Assembly (NCBI GenBank): GCA_964557565.1
Contig: CAZLAH010000001.1
Coordinates: 12,871-76,870 of the forward strand
DNA length: 64,000 nucleotides
Direction of reading: 5' to 3'
Origin: UBA5232 sp964557565
GTDB lineage: Bacteria; Patescibacteriota; Dojkabacteria; SC72
The translations under genes and the position numbers were made by a program. Shown here piece by piece: positions 9,275 to 17,171 of this stretch (its first letter is position 1; every line of letters begins with the position of its first letter). The notes beneath the pieces are model-generated. The model was not told the origin of the DNA and made no database searches. It saw nothing but the letters and a program-made list of their open reading frames with translations.

Positions 9275-12200
9275 GAATAAAGATAAATTCGCAGATTTTG
9301 ATGTATTAAAACTAACCTTAGCCTCTCCAGATCAAGTATTGGATTGGTCATATGGTGAAGTTACAAAAGCTGAGACTATAAACTACAGAACATTTAGAGC
9401 AGAACCAGATGGACTCTTTTGTGAGAAGATCTTTGGACCAACAAAAAACTATGAATGCTACTGTGGTAAGTACAAAAAGATCCGATATAAGGGGATTGTC
9501 TGTGATAAGTGTGGAGTTGAAGTAACAACACAAGATGTAAGAAGAGAGAGAATGGGACATATTGATCTTGCTATTCCTGTATCTCATGTATGGTTTGCAT
9601 ACGGAATACCAAATAAAATGTCCATAGTATTGGATATATCACATAAGAAGATTCTTTCAGTTCTCTACTACACAAGATATATGGTTGTTGATGTTGAGAA
9701 AGAAAAGAAAGCCGAAGTTGTTGAAAAAGCAAAAACACTCCAAGAAGAGGAGATTAAAGCTTTAGAGACTGCTTTGCAAGAAGAATTAGATATGACTTCT
9801 GATATGTTTGAAGCGGAATTAAAAGAAGCTAAGAAAGATAAGTCAGGAGAATTCAAAGTAAGTCAAATAGAGCACAAGAGAAAACAGGCTCTTGCAAAGG
9901 TAAGAAAAGAATTTGCAGAAAAAGAAGAGCAGATAGATTCTTTCTACTCTAGAATCAATCAGATAATTGACAAATTAAAGGAAGGTACAGTTATCTCTGA
10001 GGATGAATACGTTGATCTTGTAGATAGGGATTTGGTCTTCTTCGAAGCATTAATGGGTGCAGAAGCAATTGAAAAGCTTTTGGAGAAACTAGATGTAGAA
10101 AAAGAGATTTCAAAACTTAAGAAACAGGCAGACAAAGAAAAGGGAGAGAAGAAAGCTGCAACTATAAGAAGAATACAGTACTTAGAAGGTTTTGTTCAAA
10201 ATAATACTAAACCAAATTGGATGGTTCTTCATACTTTACCTGTATTGCCACCTGAATTAAGACCAATAATTCCTTTATCCGGAGGAAAATTCGCAACTTC
10301 AGATTTCAATGATCTTTACAGAAGAATTATTAATAGAAACAATAGGTTGAAAAAGTTGATAGAGATTGGAGCACCAGAAGTTATCCTTAGAAATGAGAAG
10401 AGAATGTTACAAGAATCTGTTGATGCTCTAATCGATAACTCCCATAGACCATCTAAACCAATGATGAATAGCAAGAGATTACCATATCAATCATTAACAG
10501 ATGATCTAAGAGGTAAAAAAGGTATCTTCAGAAAGAACCTTCTCGGTAAGAGAGTCGACTATTCAGGAAGAGCTGTAATCGATGGAGACCCTAAATTGAA
10601 ATTTGATCAATGTGGTCTTCCAAAGTCTGTCGCATTGGAAATGTTCAAACCATTTGTAATCTACAAGTTACTTGAAAGAGAGATTGCTCCAAATGTAAGA
10701 ATGGCAAAAGATATGGTAGAAGAAGAGACAGATATGATTTGGGATATCCTTGAGGAGGTAATTAAGAACAAACCAGTACTCTTAAATAGAGCCCCAACAC
10801 TTCATAAATATAGTGTTCAGGCATTCTTCCCAAGATTAGTAGAAGGTGAAGCTATTAGAATACATCCATTGATTTGTAAAGCATTTAATGCGGACTTCGA
10901 TGGTGACCAAATGGCTGTACATATTCTTCTAACAGATGAAGCTATCGAAGAGGCAAAGAGAGAAATGATGTCCTCTAAGAATATTGTAAATATTTCTAAT
11001 GGACAGGTATTAGCTTCTCCTGCAAAAGATATGCTCATAGGTTTCTACTTAATGACAGACTTAATATCTTCTGAAAAACCAAGAATGTTTGCATCTTCAG
11101 ATGATGCTGTAAAAGCATATGAAAGAGATGAAATATCAATATCAGAAGAAATAATTGTAAGAGTAAAGGGAGAAACAATTAAGACATCGGTTGGAAGAGT
11201 AATATTTAACGAAATTCTTCCTGAAGACTATCCATTCATAAATGAACAGGTAGGAATAAAAACGATCAAAAAGATCATTGATACAATCAAGAATACAAGA
11301 GAGTTAGATGTCGTTGTTGAAATCTTAGACAATATGAAATTGCTAGGATTCAAATTTGCAACAGATCTTGCATTCTCATTTGCGATGGAAGATTGTAATG
11401 TTGATTTTGATCTTAAGACCGAGATTAAGAAGATGGAAGAAAAGGACGAACAGCTACAAGAAAACTATCTTCAAGGCCTTATGACTAAAACTGAAAAAAT
11501 AAATATCTCAACAAATATGTGGGATGATTTCTCTACAGAATTAGCAGATAAAGCATGGGAGAAGTTAGATAAGAATAACTCAATATACCAAATGGTCGAG
11601 TCTGGTGGTAATGGAGGTAAGATCCAAGCTAGACAGGTTCTAACTATTAAGGGTGTTGTTAGAGACTCCAGAGGAAACTGGGTACCTATGCCTATCAAGA
11701 GCAACTATAGAGATGGTTTAAGTGCATTTGAATATTTTGTAGCTGCAAATGGTGGTAGAAAAGGTATTGCAGACAGATCCTTGAAGACATCTTCTTCAGG
11801 ATATCTTACTAGAAAATTAGTAGATGTAGCTCATGATGTCATAATCAGAACAGACGATTGTGGATATGATGGAGAAGGTTTGGTATTAAGGAAGAGCGAT
11901 GACAGAAGAATAGATTTTAAAGATAGAATGTTTGGAAGAGTCCTAGCACAGGATGTAAAGGCAAAGAACAAAGTAATTGCTGCAAAGAATGATATTCTAA
12001 CTCAAGAGCTTGTTGATAATATCGACAAAGCAGGAATAGAGGAGATATATGTAAGATCTCCAATGCTTTGTGAAGCTCCTTTGGGTATGTGTAAGAAGTG
12101 TTATGGTCTAAATCTTGAGAACAATAAAGAAATAGAGATGGGTAGAGGTGTTGGTGTAATAGCAGCACAATCTATTGGAGAACCAGGAACACAGATGACT

Positions 12201-13064
12201 ATGCAGACCTTCCATAAGGGTGGTGTTGCAAAGGTCGATATCACACAAGGTTTACCAAGAATTGAAGAGTTATTTGAAGCTAGAAAGCCGAAAGCAGAAG
12301 CAGAAGTTACCTCTATTGATGGTAAAGTCCATATAGAAGTAGCAGAAGATGAGTCTGCAGTAGTAAGCATAGTTGGGGAGAAAAAAATGTACAGATACTA
12401 TGTCATTTCTAAAGCTAAGAAATTACTTGTAGAGGATGGTCAGGAGTTAAAGTCAGGTCAGGTAATGTATATAGACTATGATGAAAATGAGAAACAGGCT
12501 CCATTTGATGGAAAAGTATCCATAGAAGGAGGAATTTTAACAATAAAGGGTAAGGTCAAAGCAGAAGAGATAATCTCTGTACTACCTGGAATCACAATTT
12601 TGGTAGAAGAGGGAGCAAATATTACAGCAGGTACTCAAATAACAGAAGGTTCTGTAGATCCTAAGAAATTAGCAGAAGTTGCTGATCCTATTGTAGCTCA
12701 AAAGTACATACTTGATGGGATACAGAAGGTGTTTAACGAACAGGGTGTAACAACCGATGACCTACATATCGAAGTTATACTCAGACAAATGATGAGATTA
12801 GGTAGAGTTGTAGAATCAGGAGATTCTGATTACCTAGTTGGTTCAATTGTAAATAGGCACCTTGCCGAGGCAAAGAACAGGTTACTCTTGTCTCAAGGAA
12901 AGAATAAAGCATTGGTAATACCAAAACTATTTGGTATCAAGACATCTTCCTTGAATACAGAGAGCTTCCTTTCCTCAATATCATTCCAAGAGCAGGTAAG
13001 AGTACTCACAAGTATTGCCATATTAGGAAAAACTGATTACCAAAGAGAATGTAATCATCGGTAG
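9267..13064 (+). CDS. rpoC: RNA polymerase beta' subunit, C-terminal tail out of frame
   Basis: Catalytic subunit of RNA polymerase. The N-terminal zinc site (CYCGKYKK ... CDKCGVEV) lies near residues 63-85. The active-site NADFDGDQM lies near 540, and the second zinc site (CEAPLGMCKKCYG) and bridge-helix/trigger-loop regions follow. The start has a strong Shine-Dalgarno (GAGGAGGAGGT at 9248-9258) inside the end of rpoB. The frame stays conserved to Tyr1258 (GKTDY), then reads seven unrelated residues to a TAG. The usual ENVIIGR tail continues in another frame to 13131. This is a real or assembly indel; the function of the core is not in doubt. Confidence 0.95.
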   Translation: MNKNKDKFADFDVLKLTLASPDQVLDWSYGEVTKAETINYRTFRAEPDGLFCEKIFGPTKNYECYCGKYKKIRYKGIVCDKCGVEVTTQDVRRERMGHIDLAIPVSHVWFAYGIPNKMSIVLDISHKKILSVLYYTRYMVVDVEKEKKAEVVEKAKTLQEEEIKALETALQEELDMTSDMFEAELKEAKKDKSGEFKVSQIEHKRKQALAKVRKEFAEKEEQIDSFYSRINQIIDKLKEGTVISEDEYVDLVDRDLVFFEALMGAEAIEKLLEKLDVEKEISKLKKQADKEKGEKKAATIRRIQYLEGFVQNNTKPNWMVLHTLPVLPPELRPIIPLSGGKFATSDFNDLYRRIINRNNRLKKLIEIGAPEVILRNEKRMLQESVDALIDNSHRPSKPMMNSKRLPYQSLTDDLRGKKGIFRKNLLGKRVDYSGRAVIDGDPKLKFDQCGLPKSVALEMFKPFVIYKLLEREIAPNVRMAKDMVEEETDMIWDILEEVIKNKPVLLNRAPTLHKYSVQAFFPRLVEGEAIRIHPLICKAFNADFDGDQMAVHILLTDEAIEEAKREMMSSKNIVNISNGQVLASPAKDMLIGFYLMTDLISSEKPRMFASSDDAVKAYERDEISISEEIIVRVKGETIKTSVGRVIFNEILPEDYPFINEQVGIKTIKKIIDTIKNTRELDVVVEILDNMKLLGFKFATDLAFSFAMEDCNVDFDLKTEIKKMEEKDEQLQENYLQGLMTKTEKINISTNMWDDFSTELADKAWEKLDKNNSIYQMVESGGNGGKIQARQVLTIKGVVRDSRGNWVPMPIKSNYRDGLSAFEYFVAANGGRKGIADRSLKTSSSGYLTRKLVDVAHDVIIRTDDCGYDGEGLVLRKSDDRRIDFKDRMFGRVLAQDVKAKNKVIAAKNDILTQELVDNIDKAGIEEIYVRSPMLCEAPLGMCKKCYGLNLENNKEIEMGRGVGVIAAQSIGEPGTQMTMQTFHKGGVAKVDITQGLPRIEELFEARKPKAEAEVTSIDGKVHIEVAEDESAVVSIVGEKKMYRYYVISKAKKLLVEDGQELKSGQVMYIDYDENEKQAPFDGKVSIEGGILTIKGKVKAEEIISVLPGITILVEEGANITAGTQITEGSVDPKKLAEVADPIVAQKYILDGIQKVFNEQGVTTDDLHIEVILRQMMRLGRVVESGDSDYLVGSIVNRHLAEAKNRLLLSQGKNKALVIPKLFGIKTSSLNTESFLSSISFQEQVRVLTSIAILGKTDYQRECNHR

Positions 13065-13131
13065 ACCTATACCTGTAGGAGAGAATGCAAGGATAGATGA
13101 TATAAATGAGCTTGAGGAGCTTAAATTTTAG
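13045..13131 (+). other. Out-of-frame remnant of the rpoC C-terminus
   Basis: Read from 13045, the DNA encodes ENVIIGRPIPVGENARID and then a short acidic tail ending at TAG 13129-13131. This matches the conserved end of beta' proteins, which typically reads LKENVIIGR. One stray base (C13041) lies between the Tyr codon and AAA-GAG-AAT. Compared with the usual LRGLKENV, about 11 nt appear to be missing. Confidence 0.8.
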
Positions 13132-13143
13132 TTGATTTTGTTA

Positions 13144-13149
13144 TATAAT
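13144..13149 (+). promoter_or_regulatory. -10 element for leaderless rpsL transcription
   Basis: TATAAT ends 7 nt before the rpsL ATG (13157), which places the expected start point on the codon itself. No Shine-Dalgarno is present. The -35 region (TTAAAT, 13121-13126) is weak. rpsL may also be read through from rpoC. Confidence 0.5.
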
Positions 13150-13156
13150 ACACACC

Positions 13157-13576
13157 ATGCCAACAATAAACCAATTAGTAAGAAAACCTAGAAAAACAAA
13201 GATTAATAAAACTAAGCATATTCAGTTAGCTAAGAACTTTAATCCTTTGAAAAATAGATATAAGAAATTAGCAAATCCTTTTAAAAGAGGAGTTTGTTTG
13301 CAGGTTAAAACAATGACACCTAAGAAACCAAACTCTGCTCTTAGAAAAGTAGCTAGAGTAAGAATGTCTAATGGAATGGAAGTAACAGCATATATCCCTG
13401 GAGAAGGTCATAACCTTCAAGAGCACTCAGTTGTTTTGTTAAAAGCAGGCAGAAAGAGGGACTTGCCAGGTGTTAAATATATTGTTGTAAGAGGAAAGTA
13501 TGATACAGCTGGAGTAAAGGGTAGAAAGAAAGCAAGATCCAAGTATGGAGTTAAGAAAGAAGATGCTGCTGAATAG
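13157..13576 (+). CDS. rpsL: 30S ribosomal protein uS12
   Basis: Decoding-centre protein of the small subunit. The conserved core KTMTPKKPNSALRKVARVRMSNG, the GEGHNLQEHSVVL loop and RDLPGVKY(I)VVRG are all present. At 139 aa it carries a roughly 13-residue N-terminal insertion before KRGVC, as in Gram-positive S12 rather than E. coli S12. It lies 26 bp after the rpoC remnant and 22 bp before rpsG. The usual fusA and tuf partners of the str operon do not follow. Confidence 0.98.
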   Translation: MPTINQLVRKPRKTKINKTKHIQLAKNFNPLKNRYKKLANPFKRGVCLQVKTMTPKKPNSALRKVARVRMSNGMEVTAYIPGEGHNLQEHSVVLLKAGRKRDLPGVKYIVVRGKYDTAGVKGRKKARSKYGVKKEDAAE

Positions 13577-13598
13577 TTTTAATTAATAATAATGAATT

Positions 13599-14069
13599 AT
13601 GAGAGGTAAAAGAGCAAAAAAAAGAACACAAAAGATAGATGCCAAATATGGTAGTCCTATCATTGCACGATTGATTAATAAAGTAATGCAGGATGGAAAG
13701 AAGACAGTTGCAGAGGAATTAGTATATTCTGCAGTTGAAAAGGGAGCAGAGAATGTAAAAGAGAAAGATGTAAATGTATTCATAAACAAAGTGATTGATA
13801 ATGTTAGGCCATCTTTAGAGATTAAAGCTAGAAGAGTTGGTGGTGCAAACTATCAAGTACCTATGCCTGTCTCTCCTAGAAGACAAGAAACATTGTCAGT
13901 TAGGTGGATAGTGGACTCTTGTAGAAAGAAATCAGGTAAATCATTTGACAAGATCCTTATGGCAGAATTAGTAGCTGCATATAACGGAGAGGGTGATGCA
14001 CTTAAAAAGAAAATGGATACAGAGAGAATGGCAGAAGCTAATAAAGCATTTGCACATTTTAGATGGTAA
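13599..14069 (+). CDS. rpsG: 30S ribosomal protein uS7
   Basis: Small-subunit head protein that nucleates 3'-domain assembly of 16S rRNA. It has the S7 signatures MRGKRAKKR, DPKY-like DAKYGSPIIARLINKVM, RVGGANYQVPMPV and RWIVDSCRKK. The length of 156 aa is typical. The upstream region is AT-only with no Shine-Dalgarno. It is the last gene of the rpoBC-rpsL-rpsG unit, followed by a strong terminator. Confidence 0.98.
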   Translation: MRGKRAKKRTQKIDAKYGSPIIARLINKVMQDGKKTVAEELVYSAVEKGAENVKEKDVNVFINKVIDNVRPSLEIKARRVGGANYQVPMPVSPRRQETLSVRWIVDSCRKKSGKSFDKILMAELVAAYNGEGDALKKKMDTERMAEANKAFAHFRW

Positions 14070-14090
14070 TCTAATCGTTTTGTGAAATTC

Positions 14091-14123
14091 AAAAGAGCCT
14101 TATAAAAGAGGCTCTTTTATTTT
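14091..14123 (+). terminator. Intrinsic terminator after rpsG, probably bidirectional
   Basis: Arms AAAAGAGCC (14091-14099) and GGCTCTTTT (14110-14118) form a 9-bp stem followed by a T-rich tract. The complement also ends in a T-run, and the stop codon of the convergent glycosyltransferase lies inside it, so it can serve both units. Confidence 0.85.
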
Positions 14124-15058
14124 GTACTCTCTATTCTCTCCCAACCACTCTTAGGCATATCTTTTCTCAATACCCCTTGCTCCCAAAAAATAACTAACCA
14201 TGTAATTAGTCTTACAGGAAAAAGTAGAAGTGACCAATAGAATTCTCTTAAGTTTTTAGCATACTTTAAAACAAAGAAAGTATACTTTAATTCAATAAAG
14301 AAACTTCTTGATTGTTTGTCTCTCTTAAATATTCCTAATTTCTTTAATTGTGAGAAACCTCCCAACGATCTAGTCTTTTGCTTGAGATAGTCCTTAAAAT
14401 TAGTAGGATATTTAACATAGCAAACAGCATTTGGTGCATACGCTATATCCATCCCCATATTCCTAATACTGTATGAAATATATGCATCATCAGAAAGTAC
14501 ATTCCTTGGAATCTTTAAATCAATTCTTCTCATTGCCATAATATATCCACTCATAGGGAAAAAGGAATTCTTACTTAAGAAAAATTCTTCACCTTGAACA
14601 CCTTCGGAACTTTTACACCTTTTGTCATGTGCGGAATCAGAGAGCAAATGCCCCCAATAGCCGTACGGAGAATCTTTTTCATCCAATGATCTTGGTCTTC
14701 CACTTACTCCACCTACATTCTCTAATTTGAATGGCTTGAGAAGCTCTTTGACAGAATCTTTCTCAAAATATGTATCTCCATCTGTGAATACAATGATATC
14801 TCCCTTTGCTTTTTTCAAAGCCATCTTCAATGCGTATGGCTTTCCTCTTCTTGGATCCTTTATTTGGAAGAATTGTTTCTTAGAAAGATTAAGCTTCTTC
14901 GCTTCTTTCTTACCTTGCTTCAATGTTAAAGCATCTGGGGAAATCTGTATTATTTCAAAAGGGGAGGAGATTCCTGAATATTTTCTCTTAGCAATACTTG
15001 ATATACATCGTCCAATTGTTTTAGGCTCTTTGTATGACGGGATTATTACACTTATCAT
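14117..15058 (-). CDS. Family 2 glycosyltransferase
   Basis: The N-terminal GT-A fold starts MISVIIPSYKE. The nucleotide-sugar DxD is in IVFTDGDTYF near residue 95, and an acceptor-side region (PMSGYIMAMRRIDL, LSDDAYISYSI) follows. The C-terminus has a hydrophobic pair of helices (YWSLLLFPVRLITWLVIFW), suggesting membrane association. I chose the ATG at 15058, two codons inside a possible TTG start, because it begins the conserved strand and a TATAAT lies 5 nt upstream. Likely function is sugar transfer to a lipid or surface glycan; donor and acceptor are unknown. Confidence 0.85.
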   Translation of the reverse strand: MISVIIPSYKEPKTIGRCISSIAKRKYSGISSPFEIIQISPDALTLKQGKKEAKKLNLSKKQFFQIKDPRRGKPYALKMALKKAKGDIIVFTDGDTYFEKDSVKELLKPFKLENVGGVSGRPRSLDEKDSPYGYWGHLLSDSAHDKRCKSSEGVQGEEFFLSKNSFFPMSGYIMAMRRIDLKIPRNVLSDDAYISYSIRNMGMDIAYAPNAVCYVKYPTNFKDYLKQKTRSLGGFSQLKKLGIFKRDKQSRSFFIELKYTFFVLKYAKNLREFYWSLLLFPVRLITWLVIFWEQGVLRKDMPKSGWERIESTK

Positions 15059-15063
15059 ATGCA

Positions 15064-15069
15064 ATTATA
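15064..15069 (-). promoter_or_regulatory. -10 element for the leaderless glycosyltransferase gene
   Basis: TATAAT on the minus strand ends 5 nt before the ATG at 15058, with no Shine-Dalgarno. It is one of several -10/ATG arrangements in this window predicting transcripts that begin at the start codon. Confidence 0.5.
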
Positions 15070-15089
15070 TATGATAACTAGAGATTCTA

Positions 15090-15743
15090 CTATTCTTTAA
15101 CTTCCTCAGTTTCTGCACCCTCTGCAGGAGTCTCAGCAGCTGTTGCATCTGCAGCTTCTTCTGCAACTGGAGCTTCATATACCTCTTCTGCTTGTAATTC
15201 TGTAACTGTAACTACAGTAGCATTTTTCAAATCTTCATTAACAAGAGACAAAGTCTTAGGTATATTCAAATCCTCAACTGCGATAGACTGGCCTGGATGC
15301 TCTAATACTGAAATATCTACTTCAATGAATGGTACTAAATCAGCAACTTTACACTTGATTTCCAATGAATTCATAACCTCAACCATAACACCAAGATTGT
15401 TCTTCACAGCAGGTGATATACCAACAATCTCGAAAGGAACTGTAAACACCATTTCCTTGCTCTCATCAATCTCAAAAAATGAAACATGCCTAATCTCTTC
15501 TGTAATTGGATTCATATCGATTTCTTTAACAACAACCTTCATATTCTTACCTTCTATTTCTGCTTCGAGTATTGTAGTTGATGTTGCTTCTCTTAAAATC
15601 TTACCAGCGATACTAGATTCAATCATTATACTTCTAGAATCTCCTTTTGAATTGTAAACTACAGCAGGAGTTTTAGCTTCTTTTAGAAGGATTTTGTTCT
15701 TCTTACCCTGCACATCTCTTTTCTCGAATAGTATTTTTTCCAT
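15090..15743 (-). CDS. rplY: 50S ribosomal protein bL25 (CTC family)
   Basis: Binds 5S rRNA in the large subunit. The N-terminal L25 fold (EKILFEKRDVQGKKN, KTPAVVYNSKGDS) is followed by the CTC-type second beta domain (PVEIVGISPAVKNNLGVMVEV, VDISVLEHPGQSIAVEDL). An Ala/Glu-rich acidic tail ends the protein. I chose the ATG at 15743 (217 aa) over an upstream in-frame start because the protein family begins there and a -10 box lies just upstream. It diverges from hrcA. Confidence 0.92.
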   Translation of the reverse strand: MEKILFEKRDVQGKKNKILLKEAKTPAVVYNSKGDSRSIMIESSIAGKILREATSTTILEAEIEGKNMKVVVKEIDMNPITEEIRHVSFFEIDESKEMVFTVPFEIVGISPAVKNNLGVMVEVMNSLEIKCKVADLVPFIEVDISVLEHPGQSIAVEDLNIPKTLSLVNEDLKNATVVTVTELQAEEVYEAPVAEEAADATAAETPAEGAETEEVKE

Positions 15744-15753
15744 AACGAGTAGG

Positions 15754-15782
15754 AGTATATCAGAAAAAACAATGTCTAGCAA
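15754..15782 (-). promoter_or_regulatory. Candidate rplY promoter
   Basis: On the minus strand TTGCTA (15777-15782), a 17-bp spacer, and TATACT (15754-15759). The -10 box ends 10 nt before the chosen ATG, so the predicted leader is about 3 nt. Confidence 0.55.
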
Positions 15783-15807
15783 CATCAAAAAGTGCTTCGA
15801 AATATAT

Positions 15808-15837
15808 TTGACATACCTAGTATATATACAATATACT
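15808..15837 (+). promoter_or_regulatory. hrcA-grpE-dnaK promoter
   Basis: Consensus TTGACA (15808-15813) and TATACT (15832-15837) are separated by 18 bp. The predicted start is near 15844. The -10 box shares its last base with the CIRCE-like dyad, a layout that allows repression by HrcA. Confidence 0.75.
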
Positions 15838-15863
15838 TAGCAAATAATCTTTAACTCTGCTAA
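15837..15863 (+). promoter_or_regulatory. CIRCE-like operator upstream of hrcA
   Basis: TTAGCAAAT, 9 bp, CTCTGCTAA. The total of 27 bp and the outer arms TTAGCA/TGCTAA match the classical CIRCE element (TTAGCACTC-N9-GAGTGCTAA); the inner three bases of each arm have diverged. It overlaps the predicted transcription start and ends one base before the hrcA ATG. Matching dyads precede groES and dnaJ. Confidence 0.8.
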
Positions 15864-15864
15864 T

Positions 15865-16590
15865 ATGGATATTACAGAAAGACAAAAGAATATACTCATG
15901 GCAATCATAAATGAATTCATGGAAGAAGCAGATGAGGTTGGATCTTTGTCTTTGGTTGAAAAATACAAAATTGGCGTAAGTTCTGCAACCATTAGAAATG
16001 AAATGGTAAAACTCATGAGTCTTGGACTTTTAGAGAAAAGTCACATTTCTTCAGGAAGATTACCAACAGATCAAGCCCTTAGATTGTATGTTTCCAATAT
16101 CATTGAGCATGGGAGATTAAATCCATTGGTAACAGTTGAAATTAGACAGGGTATATTTAGAGATCGTTTTGAAAAAGATACAGTCATTAAATCAATTCTT
16201 TCTATCCTTTCCAAAGAAACAGAATCCTTAGTATTCATGATATTGGATGAGGATATTAGATTCTATGGACTATCAAATCTTCTGAAATATACAGAATTCA
16301 GATCGATAGAAAGAGTAGAAACAGTATTAAATATACTTGAAGATGATACTTTCCTTAGGAATCTTGTAGAAAAATACTCAAGTTCAGGAGTTTCTCTTCT
16401 AATTGGAAAAGAATCAGGAATAAATAATATGTCTGAATGTGCTATAGCATTTACGAAGATTCCTTTCTGGGAAAAGAATCAAGCATATGTAGGAGTTTTA
16501 GGATCTAAAAGAATGGATTACTCAAGTGTAATTCCTGCCTTAAATGAAGTAAGAACAGCCTTGCAGACATCAACTGCAGGTTGGAGATAA
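15865..16590 (+). CDS. hrcA: Heat-inducible transcription repressor HrcA (short form)
   Basis: Represses chaperone operons by binding CIRCE and is normally kept active by GroEL. The N-terminal winged helix is clear (VSSATIRNEMVKLMSLGLLEKSHISSGRLPTDQALRLYV, residues about 36-75). The C-terminal GVLGSKRMDYSSVIPALNEV corresponds to the HrcA dimerisation-domain end. At 241 aa it is about 100 residues shorter than usual, mostly in the middle GAF-like/insert region. It is first in the hrcA-grpE-dnaK operon and is probably autoregulated through the overlapping dyad. Confidence 0.88.
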   Translation: MDITERQKNILMAIINEFMEEADEVGSLSLVEKYKIGVSSATIRNEMVKLMSLGLLEKSHISSGRLPTDQALRLYVSNIIEHGRLNPLVTVEIRQGIFRDRFEKDTVIKSILSILSKETESLVFMILDEDIRFYGLSNLLKYTEFRSIERVETVLNILEDDTFLRNLVEKYSSSGVSLLIGKESGINNMSECAIAFTKIPFWEKNQAYVGVLGSKRMDYSSVIPALNEVRTALQTSTAGWR

Positions 16591-16607
16591 TTTAAATATT
16601 CAATTCT

Positions 16608-17147
16608 ATGAAGGTGAACAATACAAAAAAAGAGGGAGAGAATAGCCAGAAAAATGATGATAAGGTTCTCAAACAGAAAATAGAAGAGTTCGCATTAGCA
16701 ATGGATAGGGTTGAAGATGAGAAATTGAAGATTCAGAACCAACTTAAGAAATCCCTTGCTGATTACCATAATCTTTTAAGTAATTCAGAAAAGAGGGAAA
16801 CAATAAGGATCTTCCAAATGAAGAAATCTCTTCTTAAGGAAGTAATACCTTCTTTGGATAGTATGATGATGGCTGTTGAGAGTAGTAAGGATATTTCTTT
16901 AGATGAGAGTGGTAAATCATGGTTGGAAGGTATAATCGCAACAATAGAGTCAATATATAAGAGTTTTAGTGCTATGGGGTTGAAGCAGTATGTACCAGAA
17001 AAAAATTCTGATTTTGACAATCAAAGGCATGAAGCAATAGCAACAGTTGAAAGTAAAGAGAAAGGTAAAATAGTAGACATTATTCAACCTGGATACGTTT
17101 TAGATGATACTGTAATACGCCCTGCAAGGGTCGTAGTTTCAAAATAG
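16608..17147 (+). CDS. grpE: Nucleotide exchange factor GrpE
   Basis: Releases ADP from DnaK. A charged, coiled-coil N-terminal half (residues about 15-70) leads into the compact beta domain with the GrpE signature (AMGLKQYVPEKNSDFDNQRHEAIATVES ... IVDIIQPGYVLDDTVIRPARVVVSK). The length of 179 aa is normal. It lies 17 bp after hrcA and 24 bp before dnaK, so it is co-transcribed with both. No Shine-Dalgarno is visible. Confidence 0.95.
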   Translation: MKVNNTKKEGENSQKNDDKVLKQKIEEFALAMDRVEDEKLKIQNQLKKSLADYHNLLSNSEKRETIRIFQMKKSLLKEVIPSLDSMMMAVESSKDISLDESGKSWLEGIIATIESIYKSFSAMGLKQYVPEKNSDFDNQRHEAIATVESKEKGKIVDIIQPGYVLDDTVIRPARVVVSK

Positions 17148-17171
17148 ATTTAAAATTTTAATATATATATT

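Noticed and set aside
13038..13064. Programmed ribosomal frameshifting in rpoC
   Set aside because: No slippery heptamer or downstream structure is evident at CCAAAGAGAA; a simple indel (about 11 nt missing) explains the break better. Kept only as an indel finding.
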